This document shows positions 32,903 through 42,329 of a DNA stretch of 64,000 nt, piece by piece (position 1 is the first letter of the stretch; every line of letters begins with the position of its first letter). The stretch is from assembly GCF_015291885.1 (NCBI RefSeq), contig NZ_CP036186.1, positions 4,106,001 through 4,170,000 on the forward strand, written 5' to 3'. The position numbers were made by a program, and so were the translations under genes. The notes beneath the pieces are model-generated. The model was not told the DNA's origin. It made no database searches and was given only the letters and a program-made list of their open reading frames with translations. The stretch is from Stutzerimonas stutzeri. GTDB lineage: Bacteria > Pseudomonadota > Gammaproteobacteria > Pseudomonadales > Pseudomonadaceae.

Positions 32903-34126
32903 CTAGATAACTCTGGCCGCGCGCAGGCCGGCGATCTGCTCGTCGTTCATGCCCAGCAGGCGCTGCAACAGCGCCTCGCTGTGCTCGCCGAGCAGTGGCG
33001 GCGGGTTGCGGTACGCCACTGGCGAAGCGGACAGCCGCAGCGGGCTGGCCACCTGCGGCACGCGGCCGGCCAGCGGGTGCGGCATCTCGACGTTCAGCCC
33101 GCGATGCTGCACCTGCGGGTCGGCAAACACCTGCGCTAGGTCGTTGATCGGCCCGCAGGGCACGCCGGCCTGCTCCAGCGCACTGACCCATTCGGCCGTG
33201 GTGCGGAACACCGTGACCTGGCGGATCAGCGGAATCAGCTCGGCGCGATGGGAAACGCGCGCGCGATTGGTGGCGAAGCGAGCATCGGCCGCCCACTCGG
33301 GACGCCCGGCTACCTCGCAGAACTTGCGGAACTGACCGTCGTTACCGACGGTGAGGATGATGTCGCCATCGGCAGTGGGGAAATCCTGATAGGGCACGAT
33401 GTTCGGATGGGCATTGCCCATGCGTTTGGGCGCCACGCCGGTGGTGAGGTAGTTCAGCGCCTGGTTGCCGAGGCAGGCGACCTGCACGTCGAGCAGCGCC
33501 GTATCGATATGCTGGCCCTCGCCGCTGCGTTCGCGATGTGCCAGCGCGGCGAGCACACCAACAGTGGCGTACAAGCCGGTAAGGATGTCGGTCAGTGCCA
33601 CGCCGACCTTCACCGGTCCGCCGCCCTCCTCCGCATCGCTGCGGCCGGTCAGGCTCATCAGCCCACCGAGGCCCTGGATCATGAAGTCGTAGCCGGCGCG
33701 GGTGGCATAAGGCCCGTCCTGGCCGAAGCCGGTGATCGAGCAATAGATCAGCCGCGGATTGATCGCCTTCAGGCTTTCATAATCCAGCCCGTAGGCGGCC
33801 AGCCCGCCGACCTTGAAGTTCTCCAGCAGCACGTCGCACTGCGTCACCAGCTCGCGGATGATGCGCTGGCCCTCTGGCCGGGTGAAGTCGACGGTCAGCG
33901 ACTGCTTGTTGCGGTTGGCGGTCAGGTAATAGGCCGCCTCCGAGGTGTTCTCGCCGTGCTGATCCTGGAGATAGGGCGGGCCCCAGTGACGGGTATCGTC
34001 GCCGGTGCCGGGGCGCTCGACCTTGATCACCTCAGCGCCGAGATCACCGAGAATCTGCCCGCACCAGGGCCCGGCGAGCACGCGCGACAGGTCGAGAACA
34101 CGGATATGGGACAAGGCGCCGGGCAT
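32903..34126 (-). CDS. gcdG: CaiB/BaiF-type CoA-transferase, likely succinyl-CoA:glutarate CoA-transferase
   Basis: A family III CoA-transferase of 407 aa from ATG 34126 with GAGG upstream. Motifs are IRVLDLSRVLAGPWCGQILGDLGAEVIKVE at the N-terminus (seen as DLSRVLAGPW and GAEVIKVERPG) and the region around the catalytic aspartate in RAGYDFMIQGLGG. Its position directly downstream of gcdH, with gcdR divergent, matches the glutarate module of Pseudomonas, where it activates glutarate to glutaryl-CoA. A REP-like doublet separates it from gcdH. Confidence 0.88.
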   Translation of the reverse strand: MPGALSHIRVLDLSRVLAGPWCGQILGDLGAEVIKVERPGTGDDTRHWGPPYLQDQHGENTSEAAYYLTANRNKQSLTVDFTRPEGQRIIRELVTQCDVLLENFKVGGLAAYGLDYESLKAINPRLIYCSITGFGQDGPYATRAGYDFMIQGLGGLMSLTGRSDAEEGGGPVKVGVALTDILTGLYATVGVLAALAHRERSGEGQHIDTALLDVQVACLGNQALNYLTTGVAPKRMGNAHPNIVPYQDFPTADGDIILTVGNDGQFRKFCEVAGRPEWAADARFATNRARVSHRAELIPLIRQVTVFRTTAEWVSALEQAGVPCGPINDLAQVFADPQVQHRGLNVEMPHPLAGRVPQVASPLRLSASPVAYRNPPPLLGEHSEALLQRLLGMNDEQIAGLRAARVI

Positions 34127-34157
34127 GGAAAACCTCACAGGCTATTGGAAGGTGAAA

Positions 34158-34253
34158 GCACCCTCGCCCGGTAGGAGAGGGCCGGGGTGAAGGAACCATG
34201 AGCAGTGCCAAGCGCCCTCACCCCCAGCCCCTCTCCCAGAGGGAGAGGGGAGC
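34158..34253. repeat. REP-like inverted doublet between gcdH and the CoA-transferase gene
   Basis: Two related GC-rich elements in opposite orientation: a degenerate left copy (34161-34193) and a right copy (34215-34253) containing a perfect stem CCCCTCTCCC AGA GGGAGAGGGG. The left copy read on the plus strand resembles the reverse complement of the right. The CCCTCACCCCCAGCCCCTCTCCC type of element is scattered in many proteobacterial genomes. Confidence 0.7.
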
Positions 34254-34257
34254 AGTT

Positions 34258-35439
34258 TCAGAAGAACGCCTGAATGCCGGTCTGCGCGCGGCCGAGGATC
34301 AGCGCGTGCACATCGTGGGTGCCCTCGTAGGTGTTCACCACCTCCAGGTTGACCAGGTGCCGGGCCACGCCGAACTCGTCGCTGATGCCATTGCCGCCCA
34401 TCATGTCGCGCGCCATGCGCGCCACGTCCAGTGCCTTGCCGCAGCTGTTGCGCTTCATGATCGAGGTGATTTCCACCGCGGCGGTGCCCTCGTCCTTCAT
34501 CCGGCCGAGGCGCAGGCAACCTTGCAGGGCCAGGGTGATCTCGGTCTGCATGTCGGCCAGCTTCTTCTGGATCAGCTGGTTGGCAGCCAGCTGCCGGCCG
34601 AACTGCTGGCGGTCGAGCACGTACAGGCGCGCGGTGTGCCAGCAGAACTCGGCGGCGCCCAGCGCGCCCCAGCTGATGCCGTAGCGGGCACTGTTCAGGC
34701 AGGTGAACGGCCCCTTCAGCCCGCGCACATCGGGGAAGGCGTTCTCTTCCGGGCAGAACACGTTGTCCATGACGATCTCGCCGGTGATCGAAGCGCGCAG
34801 GCCGACCTTGCCGTGGATCGTCGGGGCGGACAGCCCTTCCCAGCCCTTCTCCAGCACGAAGCCGCGGATCTCGCCGGCGTCATCCTTGGCCCAGACCACG
34901 AAAACATCGGCGATCGGGCTGTTGGTGATCCACATCTTGCTGCCGGACAGGCGATAGCCGCCGTCGACCTTCTTCGCCCGGGTGACCATGCTGCCCGGGT
35001 CGGAGCCGTGGTTCGGTTCGGTCAGGCCGAAGCAGCCGATGTATTCGCCACTGGCCAGCTTGGGCAGGTACTTCTGTCTGGTCGCCTCGTTGCCGAACTC
35101 GAAGATCGGCACCATCACCAGCGAGGACTGCACACTCATCATCGAGCGGTAGCCCGAATCAACGCGCTCGACCTCGCGGGCGATCAGGCCGTAGCACACG
35201 TAGTTCAGCCCGCTGCCGCCGTAGGCTTCGGGAATGGTCGCGCCGAGCAGGCCGGTTTCGCCCATCTCGCGAAAGATCGCCGGATCGGTCTGTTCATGGC
35301 GGAAAGCTTCCAGCACCCGCGGCGCCAGCTTGTCGGCGGCGAACTGCGCGGCGCTGGCCTGCACCATGCGCTCTTCTTCGGTCAGCTGCTGGTCGAGCAG
35401 CAGCGGGTCGATCCAGTTGAAGCTTGCTTTGCCGGCCAT
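34258..35439 (-). CDS. gcdH: Glutaryl-CoA dehydrogenase
   Basis: An acyl-CoA dehydrogenase family enzyme that oxidises and decarboxylates glutaryl-CoA to crotonyl-CoA, the last specific step of lysine/glutarate breakdown. The 393-aa protein starts at ATG 35439 ([19 protein letters not shown]), well inside a longer open frame. FAD-binding blocks are [16 protein letters not shown] and [17 protein letters not shown]; the catalytic glutamate is E372 in [16 protein letters not shown]. Length and N-terminus match Pseudomonas GcdH. Confidence 0.95.
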   Translation of the reverse strand: MAGKASFNWIDPLLLDQQLTEEERMVQASAAQFAADKLAPRVLEAFRHEQTDPAIFREMGETGLLGATIPEAYGGSGLNYVCYGLIAREVERVDSGYRSMMSVQSSLVMVPIFEFGNEATRQKYLPKLASGEYIGCFGLTEPNHGSDPGSMVTRAKKVDGGYRLSGSKMWITNSPIADVFVVWAKDDAGEIRGFVLEKGWEGLSAPTIHGKVGLRASITGEIVMDNVFCPEENAFPDVRGLKGPFTCLNSARYGISWGALGAAEFCWHTARLYVLDRQQFGRQLAANQLIQKKLADMQTEITLALQGCLRLGRMKDEGTAAVEITSIMKRNSCGKALDVARMARDMMGGNGISDEFGVARHLVNLEVVNTYEGTHDVHALILGRAQTGIQAFF

Positions 35440-35564
35440 TCGGGGGCTCCTCTTGTTGTCTTCGGCACCGCGGGCGCGCGGGCGGTATGAGCTGATCCTA
35501 GGCGCCACGACAGCGCGTCGCAAACGAGGATTTCGCATCAAACTGTGCGTTTCCCTCACTCCGA

Positions 35565-35595
35565 GATAAGCTCTTCGTCCATTAGCAGGCTTATC
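35565..35595. promoter_or_regulatory. Dyad upstream of gcdR, candidate GcdR operator
   Basis: GATAAGC and GCTTATC form a perfect 7-bp inverted repeat with 17 bases between, located 19-49 bases before the gcdR start and 126-156 bases before the gcdH start. Position and spacing fit a LysR-type binding region in a divergent promoter. Confidence 0.45.
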
Positions 35596-35613
35596 CCGTG
35601 AGGTCTTTGCATA

Positions 35614-36558
35614 ATGCGCCGCAAGATTCCCAGTACCGCCGCGCTGATCGCCTTCGAGGCCGCCGCCCGCCACGAAAGCTTCACCCGCGCAGCCGACGAG
35701 CTGGCGCTGACCCAGAGCGCCATCTGCCGACAGATCGGCGGGCTGGAGGAATTCCTCGGCCTGGCGCTGTTCCGCCGTTCGCGACGCGGCGTGAAGCTGA
35801 CCGCCGCCGGCCAGTCCTACGCCCGCCGCATCGCGGCGCAGCTGGACGCGGTGGAGCGCGACACGCTGTCGGTGATGGGCCAGCAAGGCGCGATGAGCCT
35901 AGAGCTGGCCGTGGTGCCGACCTTCGGCACCCAATGGCTGGTGCCGCGCCTCAGGCATTTTCAGGCGCTGCATCCGGAGATCACGGTGAACCTGACCAAC
36001 CGCACCCGGCCCTTTCTGTTCGCCGATACCGAGTTCGATGCTGCCATCTACTTCGGCGATGCCGACTGGTCCGGTACCGAGGCGCACTACCTGATGCCCG
36101 AAGACCTGCAGCCAGTCTGCAGCCCCGCCCTGCTGCGCGACGGTCAGCCGTTTACGACCCAGGCCCTGGCCGGACTGCCACTGCTGCAGCAGACCACACG
36201 GCCTTATGCCTGGCGGCAGTGGTTCGATTCGCTGGGGCTGAAAGTCGCCCGCGACATGACCGGCCCGCGGCTGGAGCTGTTCTCCATGCTGGCGCAGGCG
36301 GCCGAGCATGGCATGGGGGTGGCGCTGATCCCGCCGTTCCTGATCCAGCAGGAACTGGCCGAGGGGCGGCTGGTGCTGGCGCATCCGCACGCCTATCGCA
36401 GCGAGACGCGGGCGTACTACCTGATGATTCCGGAGCGCAAAGTGGATTCGGCGGGATTGGTGGCGTTTCGGGATTGGTTGAAGGAGGAAGCGAGGGATTG
36501 GCGGGAGGGGCAAGCTTCTAACGAACTCATCGCCGCCCCAAGAGAACCAGGCAGCTAG
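35614..36558 (+). CDS. gcdR: LysR-family regulator of glutarate catabolism
   Basis: A 314-aa regulator. The N-terminal helix-turn-helix ([36 protein letters not shown] in two helices) is of the GcvA/AmpR-like LysR subtype; the effector domain follows ([16 protein letters not shown]). It is divergent from gcdH with 174 bases between starts, as for GcdR in P. aeruginosa and P. putida, where it activates gcdH in response to glutarate. Confidence 0.88.
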   Translation: MRRKIPSTAALIAFEAAARHESFTRAADELALTQSAICRQIGGLEEFLGLALFRRSRRGVKLTAAGQSYARRIAAQLDAVERDTLSVMGQQGAMSLELAVVPTFGTQWLVPRLRHFQALHPEITVNLTNRTRPFLFADTEFDAAIYFGDADWSGTEAHYLMPEDLQPVCSPALLRDGQPFTTQALAGLPLLQQTTRPYAWRQWFDSLGLKVARDMTGPRLELFSMLAQAAEHGMGVALIPPFLIQQELAEGRLVLAHPHAYRSETRAYYLMIPERKVDSAGLVAFRDWLKEEARDWREGQASNELIAAPREPGS

Positions 36559-36575
36559 CCTTAATAGGCAGCCAC

Positions 36576-37742
36576 TTATGGCCGTGCCGCTACGACAGGC
36601 TCAGGAATAAAGCCTTCGGCCGTCAACGTACGAATGACGCCCCGAAGCAGGTAGTTGTTCGTGAAGCCCAGTGTGTACTGACGGGAGTTGGGCTGAATCG
36701 GGACCAGCATTCGTCTGTCCACCAGTTTCTTGATTTGATAGGTCCGCTGCGGCCCGCTCAGGTCCGGCATCGCATCCGCTAGGTCTCCAGACTTCGCCAC
36801 GCCGCTGTCAGTGTCCAGAAGTCGACGAAGAATTGAGTGCTCCTGGCCGGTGATGTGTTCTCTCTCGCGAGAGAAGGCGAGTGCCGGCTGCAGAATTCTG
36901 GCTTTAAGGTAGCCATAGTCGCACAGCCGATCGAGCTTGCTCAGCTCTGTGAGGATGCCTTGGAGTACGTAGATACACCACCGTTCCAGGCCTTGCTGTG
37001 TACCGCGATCAGCCTCGCCCAGCATCTCGTAGTAACGCTCACGATCATTGCAGAACACTGCAGTGGGGTTCAGCAGTCGACCGCCGGCGGAGACATCGAA
37101 TCCATACTTGATGAGCATCAGGTACGTCAACAAACGAACCACCCGCCCATTGCCATTGGTGAACGGGTGAATCCATCCGAATCGGTGGTGCGCGAGCGCC
37201 ACTTTCATAAGGTGGTACTTCTGCGGATCGTGCGCGTTGATGAACGCCACCAACTCATCCATGTACCCACCAACTTGCACGGCGTCCGGCGGGAGGTGCT
37301 CCGATTGCGCAATGCGAACCTGGGTCGTCCTGAGCTGACCGGGAGTCCGGTCTCCCTCTCTGTCGAGCCCCCCTACAGTAATGGCGTGCAATTCTCGAAC
37401 GAGATGGAGGCTGACGTCCTCTCCTTCCTTGAAATGCTGCTCGATGAAGCTCATGGCTCTCTCGATGTTGGAGATTTCGCGCAGTTGATCGGTAGCCGTG
37501 TCATCTCCCTCCATCTTGCTTTCCACATAATCAGCGAGGGTTGTGTGGTTGCCTTCAATGCGCGCAGATCCGAGGCTTTCCAGGATGTGGAAAACGTTCT
37601 TGAGCTGGAAGAAAAGGCTTGCTGGAGTCGTACCCGCCAGCCTGTAGCGGCGTAGGTGCTCCAGCTCATTCAAGACATCGACAAGTGGTGAGTCGAAGGC
37701 TGGATTGAGGAGAGCCAAGTCGTGATGAGTGAAATTCGGCAT
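36576..37742 (-). CDS. Fic family protein with N-terminal self-inhibitory motif
   Basis: Fic enzymes transfer AMP or other nucleotides to hydroxyl side chains of target proteins. The 388-aa protein starts at ATG 37742 ([12 protein letters not shown]) behind GGAG. The catalytic motif [12 protein letters not shown] is complete at 192-203, His192 being the base. The N-terminal domain carries the class II inhibition motif SARIEGN at 59-65, whose E63 would occupy the ATP site. A C-terminal winged-helix region (about 310-375, [26 protein letters not shown] in blocks) may bind DNA. The 5' flank is unusually AT-rich. No antitoxin gene is adjacent, in keeping with in-cis inhibition. Confidence 0.9.
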   Translation of the reverse strand: MPNFTHHDLALLNPAFDSPLVDVLNELEHLRRYRLAGTTPASLFFQLKNVFHILESLGSARIEGNHTTLADYVESKMEGDDTATDQLREISNIERAMSFIEQHFKEGEDVSLHLVRELHAITVGGLDREGDRTPGQLRTTQVRIAQSEHLPPDAVQVGGYMDELVAFINAHDPQKYHLMKVALAHHRFGWIHPFTNGNGRVVRLLTYLMLIKYGFDVSAGGRLLNPTAVFCNDRERYYEMLGEADRGTQQGLERWCIYVLQGILTELSKLDRLCDYGYLKARILQPALAFSREREHITGQEHSILRRLLDTDSGVAKSGDLADAMPDLSGPQRTYQIKKLVDRRMLVPIQPNSRQYTLGFTNNYLLRGVIRTLTAEGFIPEPVVAARP

Positions 37743-37972
37743 GTTGAAAATCTCCAACCTGCTCAACAATTAAGTCGACACAATGCCACGAAAACCCGCA
37801 AAAATACTAGCCAAAGACACGATTCAACCAACACCACAAGTCAACTCACGCATTCAGCGAACTTAAATTTGAGTTACGACCAAGTCAAAGCTGATCCGCT
37901 CAGGCATGGACGCCCTACGCGGTTTTCCACCCTACGGTTCTTGGCCGGACATGAGAAGGTGACGCGGCAGGG
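37743..37972. other. AT-rich gap upstream of the fic gene
   Basis: The 150 bases before the fic start are clearly richer in A and T than the surroundings, with no open frame that looks real. GC content returns to normal near 37890. It probably contains the fic promoter and suggests an acquired segment. Confidence 0.5.
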
Positions 37973-38347
37973 TCACTTCTTCTTACGAGGCTTCAGGTAC
38001 TTCATCAATCCCTGAAACCACATCACCAGCGCCGGATTCCCCTGGATCTGGATGTCCTTGTTCTGAATCCCCTGCATGAACGCCAGCTGCTTGTTCTTCG
38101 CCGTCATGGTGGCGAAGCCATAGGCGGCATCCTTGAAGCCAAGAGAGAACGCCGGCTCGCTCGCCGGGCCGCGCTTGCTGGTGACGCGTTGGTCCTTCAC
38201 CACGAAGTGCCGGGCGACCTTGCCGTCCAGGGTGTGCAGCTGGAAGGTCAGATCCTTGTCGCCCAGCTGCTGCTGGAACTCAGGATTGGTACGGCTGGCT
38301 TTGGCCATCAGGCGGCCAAGCATCCAAAGCAGAAAGCGGAATTTCAT
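37973..38347 (-). CDS. SCP2 sterol-carrier-domain protein
   Basis: A 124-aa protein from ATG 38347 (MKFRFLLWMLGRLMAK) consisting almost entirely of one SCP2-type lipid-binding domain (LTFQLHTLDGKVARHFVV, PAFSLGFKDAAYGFATMT, LVMWFQGLMKYL). The basic tail ends KPRKKK. Proposed to bind fatty acyl chains or other hydrophobic ligands; the role in Pseudomonas is unknown. Neighbour of the HU gene on the same strand. Confidence 0.83.
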   Translation of the reverse strand: MKFRFLLWMLGRLMAKASRTNPEFQQQLGDKDLTFQLHTLDGKVARHFVVKDQRVTSKRGPASEPAFSLGFKDAAYGFATMTAKNKQLAFMQGIQNKDIQIQGNPALVMWFQGLMKYLKPRKKK

Positions 38348-38452
38348 GGTGAGGGTCCGACCGGTACGAGAAAAGGCCGCATTGTAGTGGCTTGGTCGGC
38401 AGGGGAAAGGATGGGTACGAATGGGTCCGAGGCGGACCAGGCAGTCAGGTTG

Positions 38453-38476
38453 ACCCGGAGCCCGCTGGCTCCGGGT
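38453..38476 (-). terminator. Strong hairpin after the HU gene
   Basis: A perfect 10-bp stem ACCCGGAGCC / GGCTCCGGGT with loop CGCT lies 10 bases past the stop codon of the minus-strand HU gene. The U-tract is poor, but the stem is very stable. Confidence 0.6.
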
Positions 38477-38486
38477 TGGCGCAGCG

Positions 38487-38759
38487 TCAGTTGACCGCGT
38501 CTTTGAGCATCTTGCCAGGCTTGAAGGCGACGGTATTGCTGGCCTTGATGGTAACCGGTTGCCCGGTCTGCGGGTTTTTCCCGGTGCGGGCACCACGGTG
38601 GCGCTGAACGAAGGTGCCGAAACCAACCAGGGTCACGCTGTCCTTGCGGTTCAGCGCGTTGGTGATTTCATCCAGCACGGCGTTGAGTACACGATTGGCC
38701 TGGTCCTTGGACAGATCGGCCTTCTCGGCAATGGCTGCGGCGAGTTCCGGTTTACGCAT
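38487..38759 (-). CDS. HU-family DNA-binding protein
   Basis: A 90-aa histone-like protein that bends DNA as a dimer. It starts at ATG 38759 (MRKPELAAAIAEKADLSK) with GAGG upstream. Family signature GFGTFVQRHRGARTGKNPQTGQPV lies at about 46-70 (blocks GFGTF and GRNP-type arm GKNPQTG). It corresponds by position to PAO1 PA5348, distinct from hupA and hupB. Its leader holds a perfect AACAACAA motif. Confidence 0.93.
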   Translation of the reverse strand: MRKPELAAAIAEKADLSKDQANRVLNAVLDEITNALNRKDSVTLVGFGTFVQRHRGARTGKNPQTGQPVTIKASNTVAFKPGKMLKDAVN

Positions 38760-38779
38760 GGGGAGCCTCTGAGACGTTT

Positions 38780-38787
38780 TTGTTGTT
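38780..38787 (-). promoter_or_regulatory. Candidate Hfq/Crc motif in the HU leader
   Basis: On the minus strand the HU mRNA leader reads ACAACAACAAAAACG; the core AACAACAA lies 21-28 bases before the start codon, a position that could mask initiation. Confidence 0.45.
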
Positions 38788-38908
38788 GTGTCCGTACTGT
38801 TCACAAGAACAGCGCTAAAGGCGCTGCAACAGCTCTAGGCTGGGGCAGACTCATGGAGAATGGCACGACGCTAGCACCTGCGCCAGTCCCGCCGGACGCC
38901 TTACAGCA

Positions 38909-40093
38909 TCAGCCTGGGGACTTTAGCGACAGAATTTGCGGTAGTTCCGCCAATACCGGCGGCAGCTGCTTGTTCAGCGCCATCCGTTCCTGCACCGCTG
39001 CGCCTGTCAGCGCATAGCCGAGCAGCTGGCCCTGATGCCCGAGATAGAGCGCTTTAACGTCATTCCCCTGGGCATCTATGGTCCAGTTGCCGACACTACC
39101 AACCGCGGGCAGCGACACCACCACCGGACACGCAGGGGTCTTTACCGTGATCGGCATGGGACCGTAACTGACAAAGGTAGGATTGCCAAACAGCGTTTTA
39201 GCCAGGGCCCGTGCGCCAGCCATCAATGGCATCACGTAAAGCAGGTTCAGACCTTCGACCTCGGCACAGTCGCCCAGGGCATAGACGTGTGCTGCCGACG
39301 TCTGCAACAGGCGATCGACGACGATGCCGCGCTTGACCTCGAGCCCCGCCTCGGCAGCCAATTCCGTCCGCGGACGCAGGCCAACCGCACTGACCACCAG
39401 ATCGCAGGCCAGCCGATTGCCATCGGAAAGCTGCGCCTGCAGGCCGTTGTCACTGCGTTCGAGGCGCTGCAGCGTTGCGCCCAGGTGGAAGCGCGCGCCT
39501 ATGCCCTCCAGGCCACGCCTTACCGCCTGGGCCGCCTGCAGCGGTAGCAGGCCGGGCATGACCTGCTCGCTCGGCGCGACCAGATCGACCTCGTGGCCGC
39601 CCAGCAGCAGGTCGTTGGCGAACTCGCAGCCGATCAGCCCGGCACCGAGGATCAGCACGCGGCGCTTGCCGGCGACGGCGGCGCGGAAGCGGCCGTAATC
39701 GTGCAGGTCATTGATCGGGAAGATGGCGTCGGCGGCATCGCCTGCGACCGACACCTGAATCGTTTGCGCGCCCCAGGCCAGTACCAGGTCGCGGTATGGC
39801 ACCGGCTCGTTGCCGATCCAGACGCGGCGATTCGCCGGGTCGAGACGGGTGACACGGGTATGGATGCGAATCTCCGCATTCAGCTGCTCGGCCATGGCGC
39901 CGGCGGTGGCCATGCCCAGGCTTTCGGCGTTCTTGTTGGCGGCGAAACCGGTGGACAGCAACGGTTTGGAGTAGGAGCGCCCGTCATCGGAGGTGATCAG
40001 CAGCAATGGCGTCTGGGTGTCCAGCTTGCGGAATTCCCGGGCCAGGTTATAGCCGGCCAGGCCGGTGCCGATGATAACTACAGATGCGCTCAC
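38909..40093 (-). CDS. rubB: Rubredoxin-NAD(+) reductase
   Basis: A 394-aa FAD/NAD(P)-dependent oxidoreductase that passes electrons from NADH to rubredoxin. The FAD loop is [13 protein letters not shown] at residues 9-21, the NAD loop [15 protein letters not shown] near 148-162, and the second FAD motif [11 protein letters not shown]. It follows the rubredoxin gene on the same strand. The pair serves alkane hydroxylases in some species; no alkane hydroxylase is in the window, and a role in oxidative-stress electron transfer is equally possible. Confidence 0.93.
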   Translation of the reverse strand: MSASVVIIGTGLAGYNLAREFRKLDTQTPLLLITSDDGRSYSKPLLSTGFAANKNAESLGMATAGAMAEQLNAEIRIHTRVTRLDPANRRVWIGNEPVPYRDLVLAWGAQTIQVSVAGDAADAIFPINDLHDYGRFRAAVAGKRRVLILGAGLIGCEFANDLLLGGHEVDLVAPSEQVMPGLLPLQAAQAVRRGLEGIGARFHLGATLQRLERSDNGLQAQLSDGNRLACDLVVSAVGLRPRTELAAEAGLEVKRGIVVDRLLQTSAAHVYALGDCAEVEGLNLLYVMPLMAGARALAKTLFGNPTFVSYGPMPITVKTPACPVVVSLPAVGSVGNWTIDAQGNDVKALYLGHQGQLLGYALTGAAVQERMALNKQLPPVLAELPQILSLKSPG

Positions 40094-40127
40094 GATCTTG
40101 TTCTCCAGAGAAGCGTTGCGAAAGAGA

Positions 40128-40295
40128 TCAGCCGATGGCGATCATTTCGAAGTCCATCTTGCCGACACCGCAGTCCGGGCAAACCCAGTCTTCCGGCACG
40201 TCTTCCCAGGCCGTCCCGGGCGCGATGCCTTCTTCCGGTACGCCCAGCGCTTCGTCATAGATGTAGCCGCACACCACACATTGCCATTTCTTCAT
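40128..40295 (-). CDS. rubA: Rubredoxin (55 aa)
   Basis: A one-iron electron carrier encoded by a very short gene. The minus-strand translation begins [16 protein letters not shown] and ends [11 protein letters not shown]. The four iron ligands are two CxxCG pairs: CVVCG near residues 6-10 and CPDCG near 39-43. The protein is complete. It lies 34 bases upstream of its reductase gene. PAO1 has two rubredoxin genes at this place; only one is seen here. Confidence 0.95.
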   Translation of the reverse strand: MKKWQCVVCGYIYDEALGVPEEGIAPGTAWEDVPEDWVCPDCGVGKMDFEMIAIG

Positions 40296-40363
40296 GGGTA
40301 ACCTCGATGCTCTTTCGACTGCGACGCACGCTATACCAGAACAGCGCGCCGCACCAATTCCAC

Positions 40364-40392
40364 AAATGAAAACGGGCGGCCTGAGCCGCCCG
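40364..40392 (-). terminator. Intrinsic terminator of the glc operon (after glcA)
   Basis: On the minus strand, stem CGGGCGGC, loop TCAG, GCCGCCCG, then TTTTCATTT. It lies 18 bases past the glcA stop. Confidence 0.85.
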
Positions 40393-40409
40393 TCGCGATA
40401 CCGCCAGGC

Positions 40410-42113
40410 TTAGCCTGCGGTACCCGCCAGCGGGTCGCTGATGCCCATCACGTAGAACCCGATCAGGCCGATGGTGCCGGCCAGGATGAGGTAGTACAGG
40501 GTCGGCAGCATGGTCTTGCGCAGGGTGATCCCCTCGCGACCGAGCAGGCCTACCGTGGCCGAAGCCGCCACCACGTTGTGAATGGCGATCATGTTGCCCG
40601 CCGCCGCACCCACCGACTGCAGCGCCACCATCAGTGCACCAGACAGGCCGAGCAGCCCCGCGGTGTTGAACTGGAACTGCGACAGCATCAGGTTGGATAC
40701 GGTGTTGGAACCGGCGATGAAGGCGCCCAGCGCACCGACTGCCGGAGCGAAGAACGGATAGACGCTACCCACGCTGTTGGCCACCAACTGCGCCATGGCC
40801 ACCGGCATGGACACTAGATCGGAGCCGTTCACGCCCGAGTTGATCAGGATCCGCACCATCGGGATAGTGAAGATCAGCACGAAGCCCGCGCCAAGCAGGG
40901 TCTTGCTCGACTCGGAAATCGCCGCGCCCAGCTCACCTGCCTTCATCCGATGCAGGAAGAAGGTGATCAGCACCACGATGCAGAGAATGCCACCCGGCAG
41001 GTACAGCGGCTCCAGCGTACCGGACACGCCGGTCTCACCGAGGATGTCCTTCCAGCCGAAGCTGAACGACATCAGCAGCGCCTTGAAATCCGGGAACACC
41101 CGCGACGCCACCAGCAGTGCTGCGAGGATCAGATACGGCGCCCAGGCCATCGGCACCGAAATCGGCGTCTTGCCGGCGACGTCCTCGATCTTCATCTCGA
41201 TCTTGCCCATCCACTCGGATGGCCACTCGCTCGCCGGGGCGAAATCCCAGCTGTCCTTCGGCAGCAGGAAACCGGCCTTGGCCGCCGGCACAACGATGGC
41301 CAGACCGACCAGCGCACCGATCATCGACGGGAATTCCGGACCGAGGAACACACCCGCCGCGGCATACGGAATGACGAAGGCCAGACCGGTGAACACGGCG
41401 AACGGCGCAACCGCCAGACCTTCGGTCCAGGATTTGTTGCGGCCGAAGTAGCGGGTCATGATGCTGACCATGATCAGCGGCATGAGAATCCCGCACAGCG
41501 CATGGATGATGGCGACGCGCGAGAAGATCAGGTGGAAGAACACCTCCCAGTTGCTGCCCACCGCTGCCAGCTGCTCGCTGATGCCGCTCTTGTCCAGCCC
41601 CGCACCGACGCCGACCAGAATCGGCGTGCCCACCGCGCCGAAGGATACCGGCGTGGACTGCACCATCATCCCCATGACCACTGCCGCCAGAGCCGGGAAG
41701 CCCAGCGCGACCATCAGCGGCGCCGCCACCGCAGCCGGCGTACCGAAGCCCGACGCCCCCTCGATGAAGCAACCGAACAGCCAGGCGACGATCAGCACCT
41801 GAACGCGACGGTCAGGACTGACATTGGAGAAGCCACGCCGAATCGAACTGATCCCCCCGGAATGTTTCAGCGTGTTTAGCAGCAGAATCGCACCGAAGAT
41901 GATCCAGAGGATCGCCGCGGTGAGGATCAGGCCCTGCAAGGTCGAGGCGATGACCCGGTTGAGGGTCATGTCCCAGGCCAGCAGGCCGATCACTGCAGTG
42001 AGGACGAAAACCAGCGGCATGGCGTACTTGGCCGGCCAGCGAAAGCCGATCAGCAGCACACCCGCCAGCACCAGCGGCACGAAGGCCAGGATGGACAGTA
42101 GTGTTTGACTCAT
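40410..42113 (-). CDS. glcA: Glycolate/L-lactate permease (LctP family)
   Basis: A 567-aa proton-linked carboxylate permease with about 13 membrane segments. Family blocks include [43 protein letters not shown] and [17 protein letters not shown]. As the last gene of glcDEFGBA, it is best read as GlcA, although lactate is also likely to be carried. The gap to glcB is 216 bases and contains a terminator-like hairpin, so glcA may be expressed at a lower level or from an added promoter. Confidence 0.9.
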   Translation of the reverse strand: MSQTLLSILAFVPLVLAGVLLIGFRWPAKYAMPLVFVLTAVIGLLAWDMTLNRVIASTLQGLILTAAILWIIFGAILLLNTLKHSGGISSIRRGFSNVSPDRRVQVLIVAWLFGCFIEGASGFGTPAAVAAPLMVALGFPALAAVVMGMMVQSTPVSFGAVGTPILVGVGAGLDKSGISEQLAAVGSNWEVFFHLIFSRVAIIHALCGILMPLIMVSIMTRYFGRNKSWTEGLAVAPFAVFTGLAFVIPYAAAGVFLGPEFPSMIGALVGLAIVVPAAKAGFLLPKDSWDFAPASEWPSEWMGKIEMKIEDVAGKTPISVPMAWAPYLILAALLVASRVFPDFKALLMSFSFGWKDILGETGVSGTLEPLYLPGGILCIVVLITFFLHRMKAGELGAAISESSKTLLGAGFVLIFTIPMVRILINSGVNGSDLVSMPVAMAQLVANSVGSVYPFFAPAVGALGAFIAGSNTVSNLMLSQFQFNTAGLLGLSGALMVALQSVGAAAGNMIAIHNVVAASATVGLLGREGITLRKTMLPTLYYLILAGTIGLIGFYVMGISDPLAGTAG

Positions 42114-42128
42114 TTGTTGGGTCCCTGC

Positions 42129-42137
42129 TTTTTTGTT
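42129..42137 (-). promoter_or_regulatory. Candidate Hfq/Crc motif in the glcA leader
   Basis: The minus-strand leader reads CACAACAAAAAAGCAGGG; AACAAAAAA fits AAN-AAN-AA and lies 16-24 bases before the glcA ATG. Another CCAACAAATGAG overlaps the start codon itself. Confidence 0.4.
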
Positions 42138-42243
42138 GTGAACCGCTTCTATTGTGTCCGGGCATGCCCGGTGCCTCGCATGAAACGCCCCCTCACGGCG
42201 CGCCTCGCAGCGACCAGGCCGAAACCTCGTCGCTCATGCTCGA

Positions 42244-42275
42244 AAGCCCCGGGCGCCGTGGAGCGCCTGGGGCTT
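42244..42275 (-). terminator. Hairpin between glcB and glcA
   Basis: AAGCCCC and GGGGCTT pair perfectly; inside them GGGCGC and GCGCCT pair imperfectly around a 6-base loop. On the minus strand the stem is followed by only three T. It could cause partial termination inside the glc operon. Confidence 0.45.
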
Positions 42276-42329
42276 CTGTCCTTTACCGCATGCGCCGGGC
42301 TTCCGGCAGCACGCGGCTGATCCTGCCTG

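Noticed and set aside
31971..33296. 441-residue minus-strand frame over the quinone-reductase gene
   Set aside because: It overlaps the plus-strand enzyme and runs into the CoA-transferase gene; composition is Arg/Ala/Gln-rich and shadow-like.
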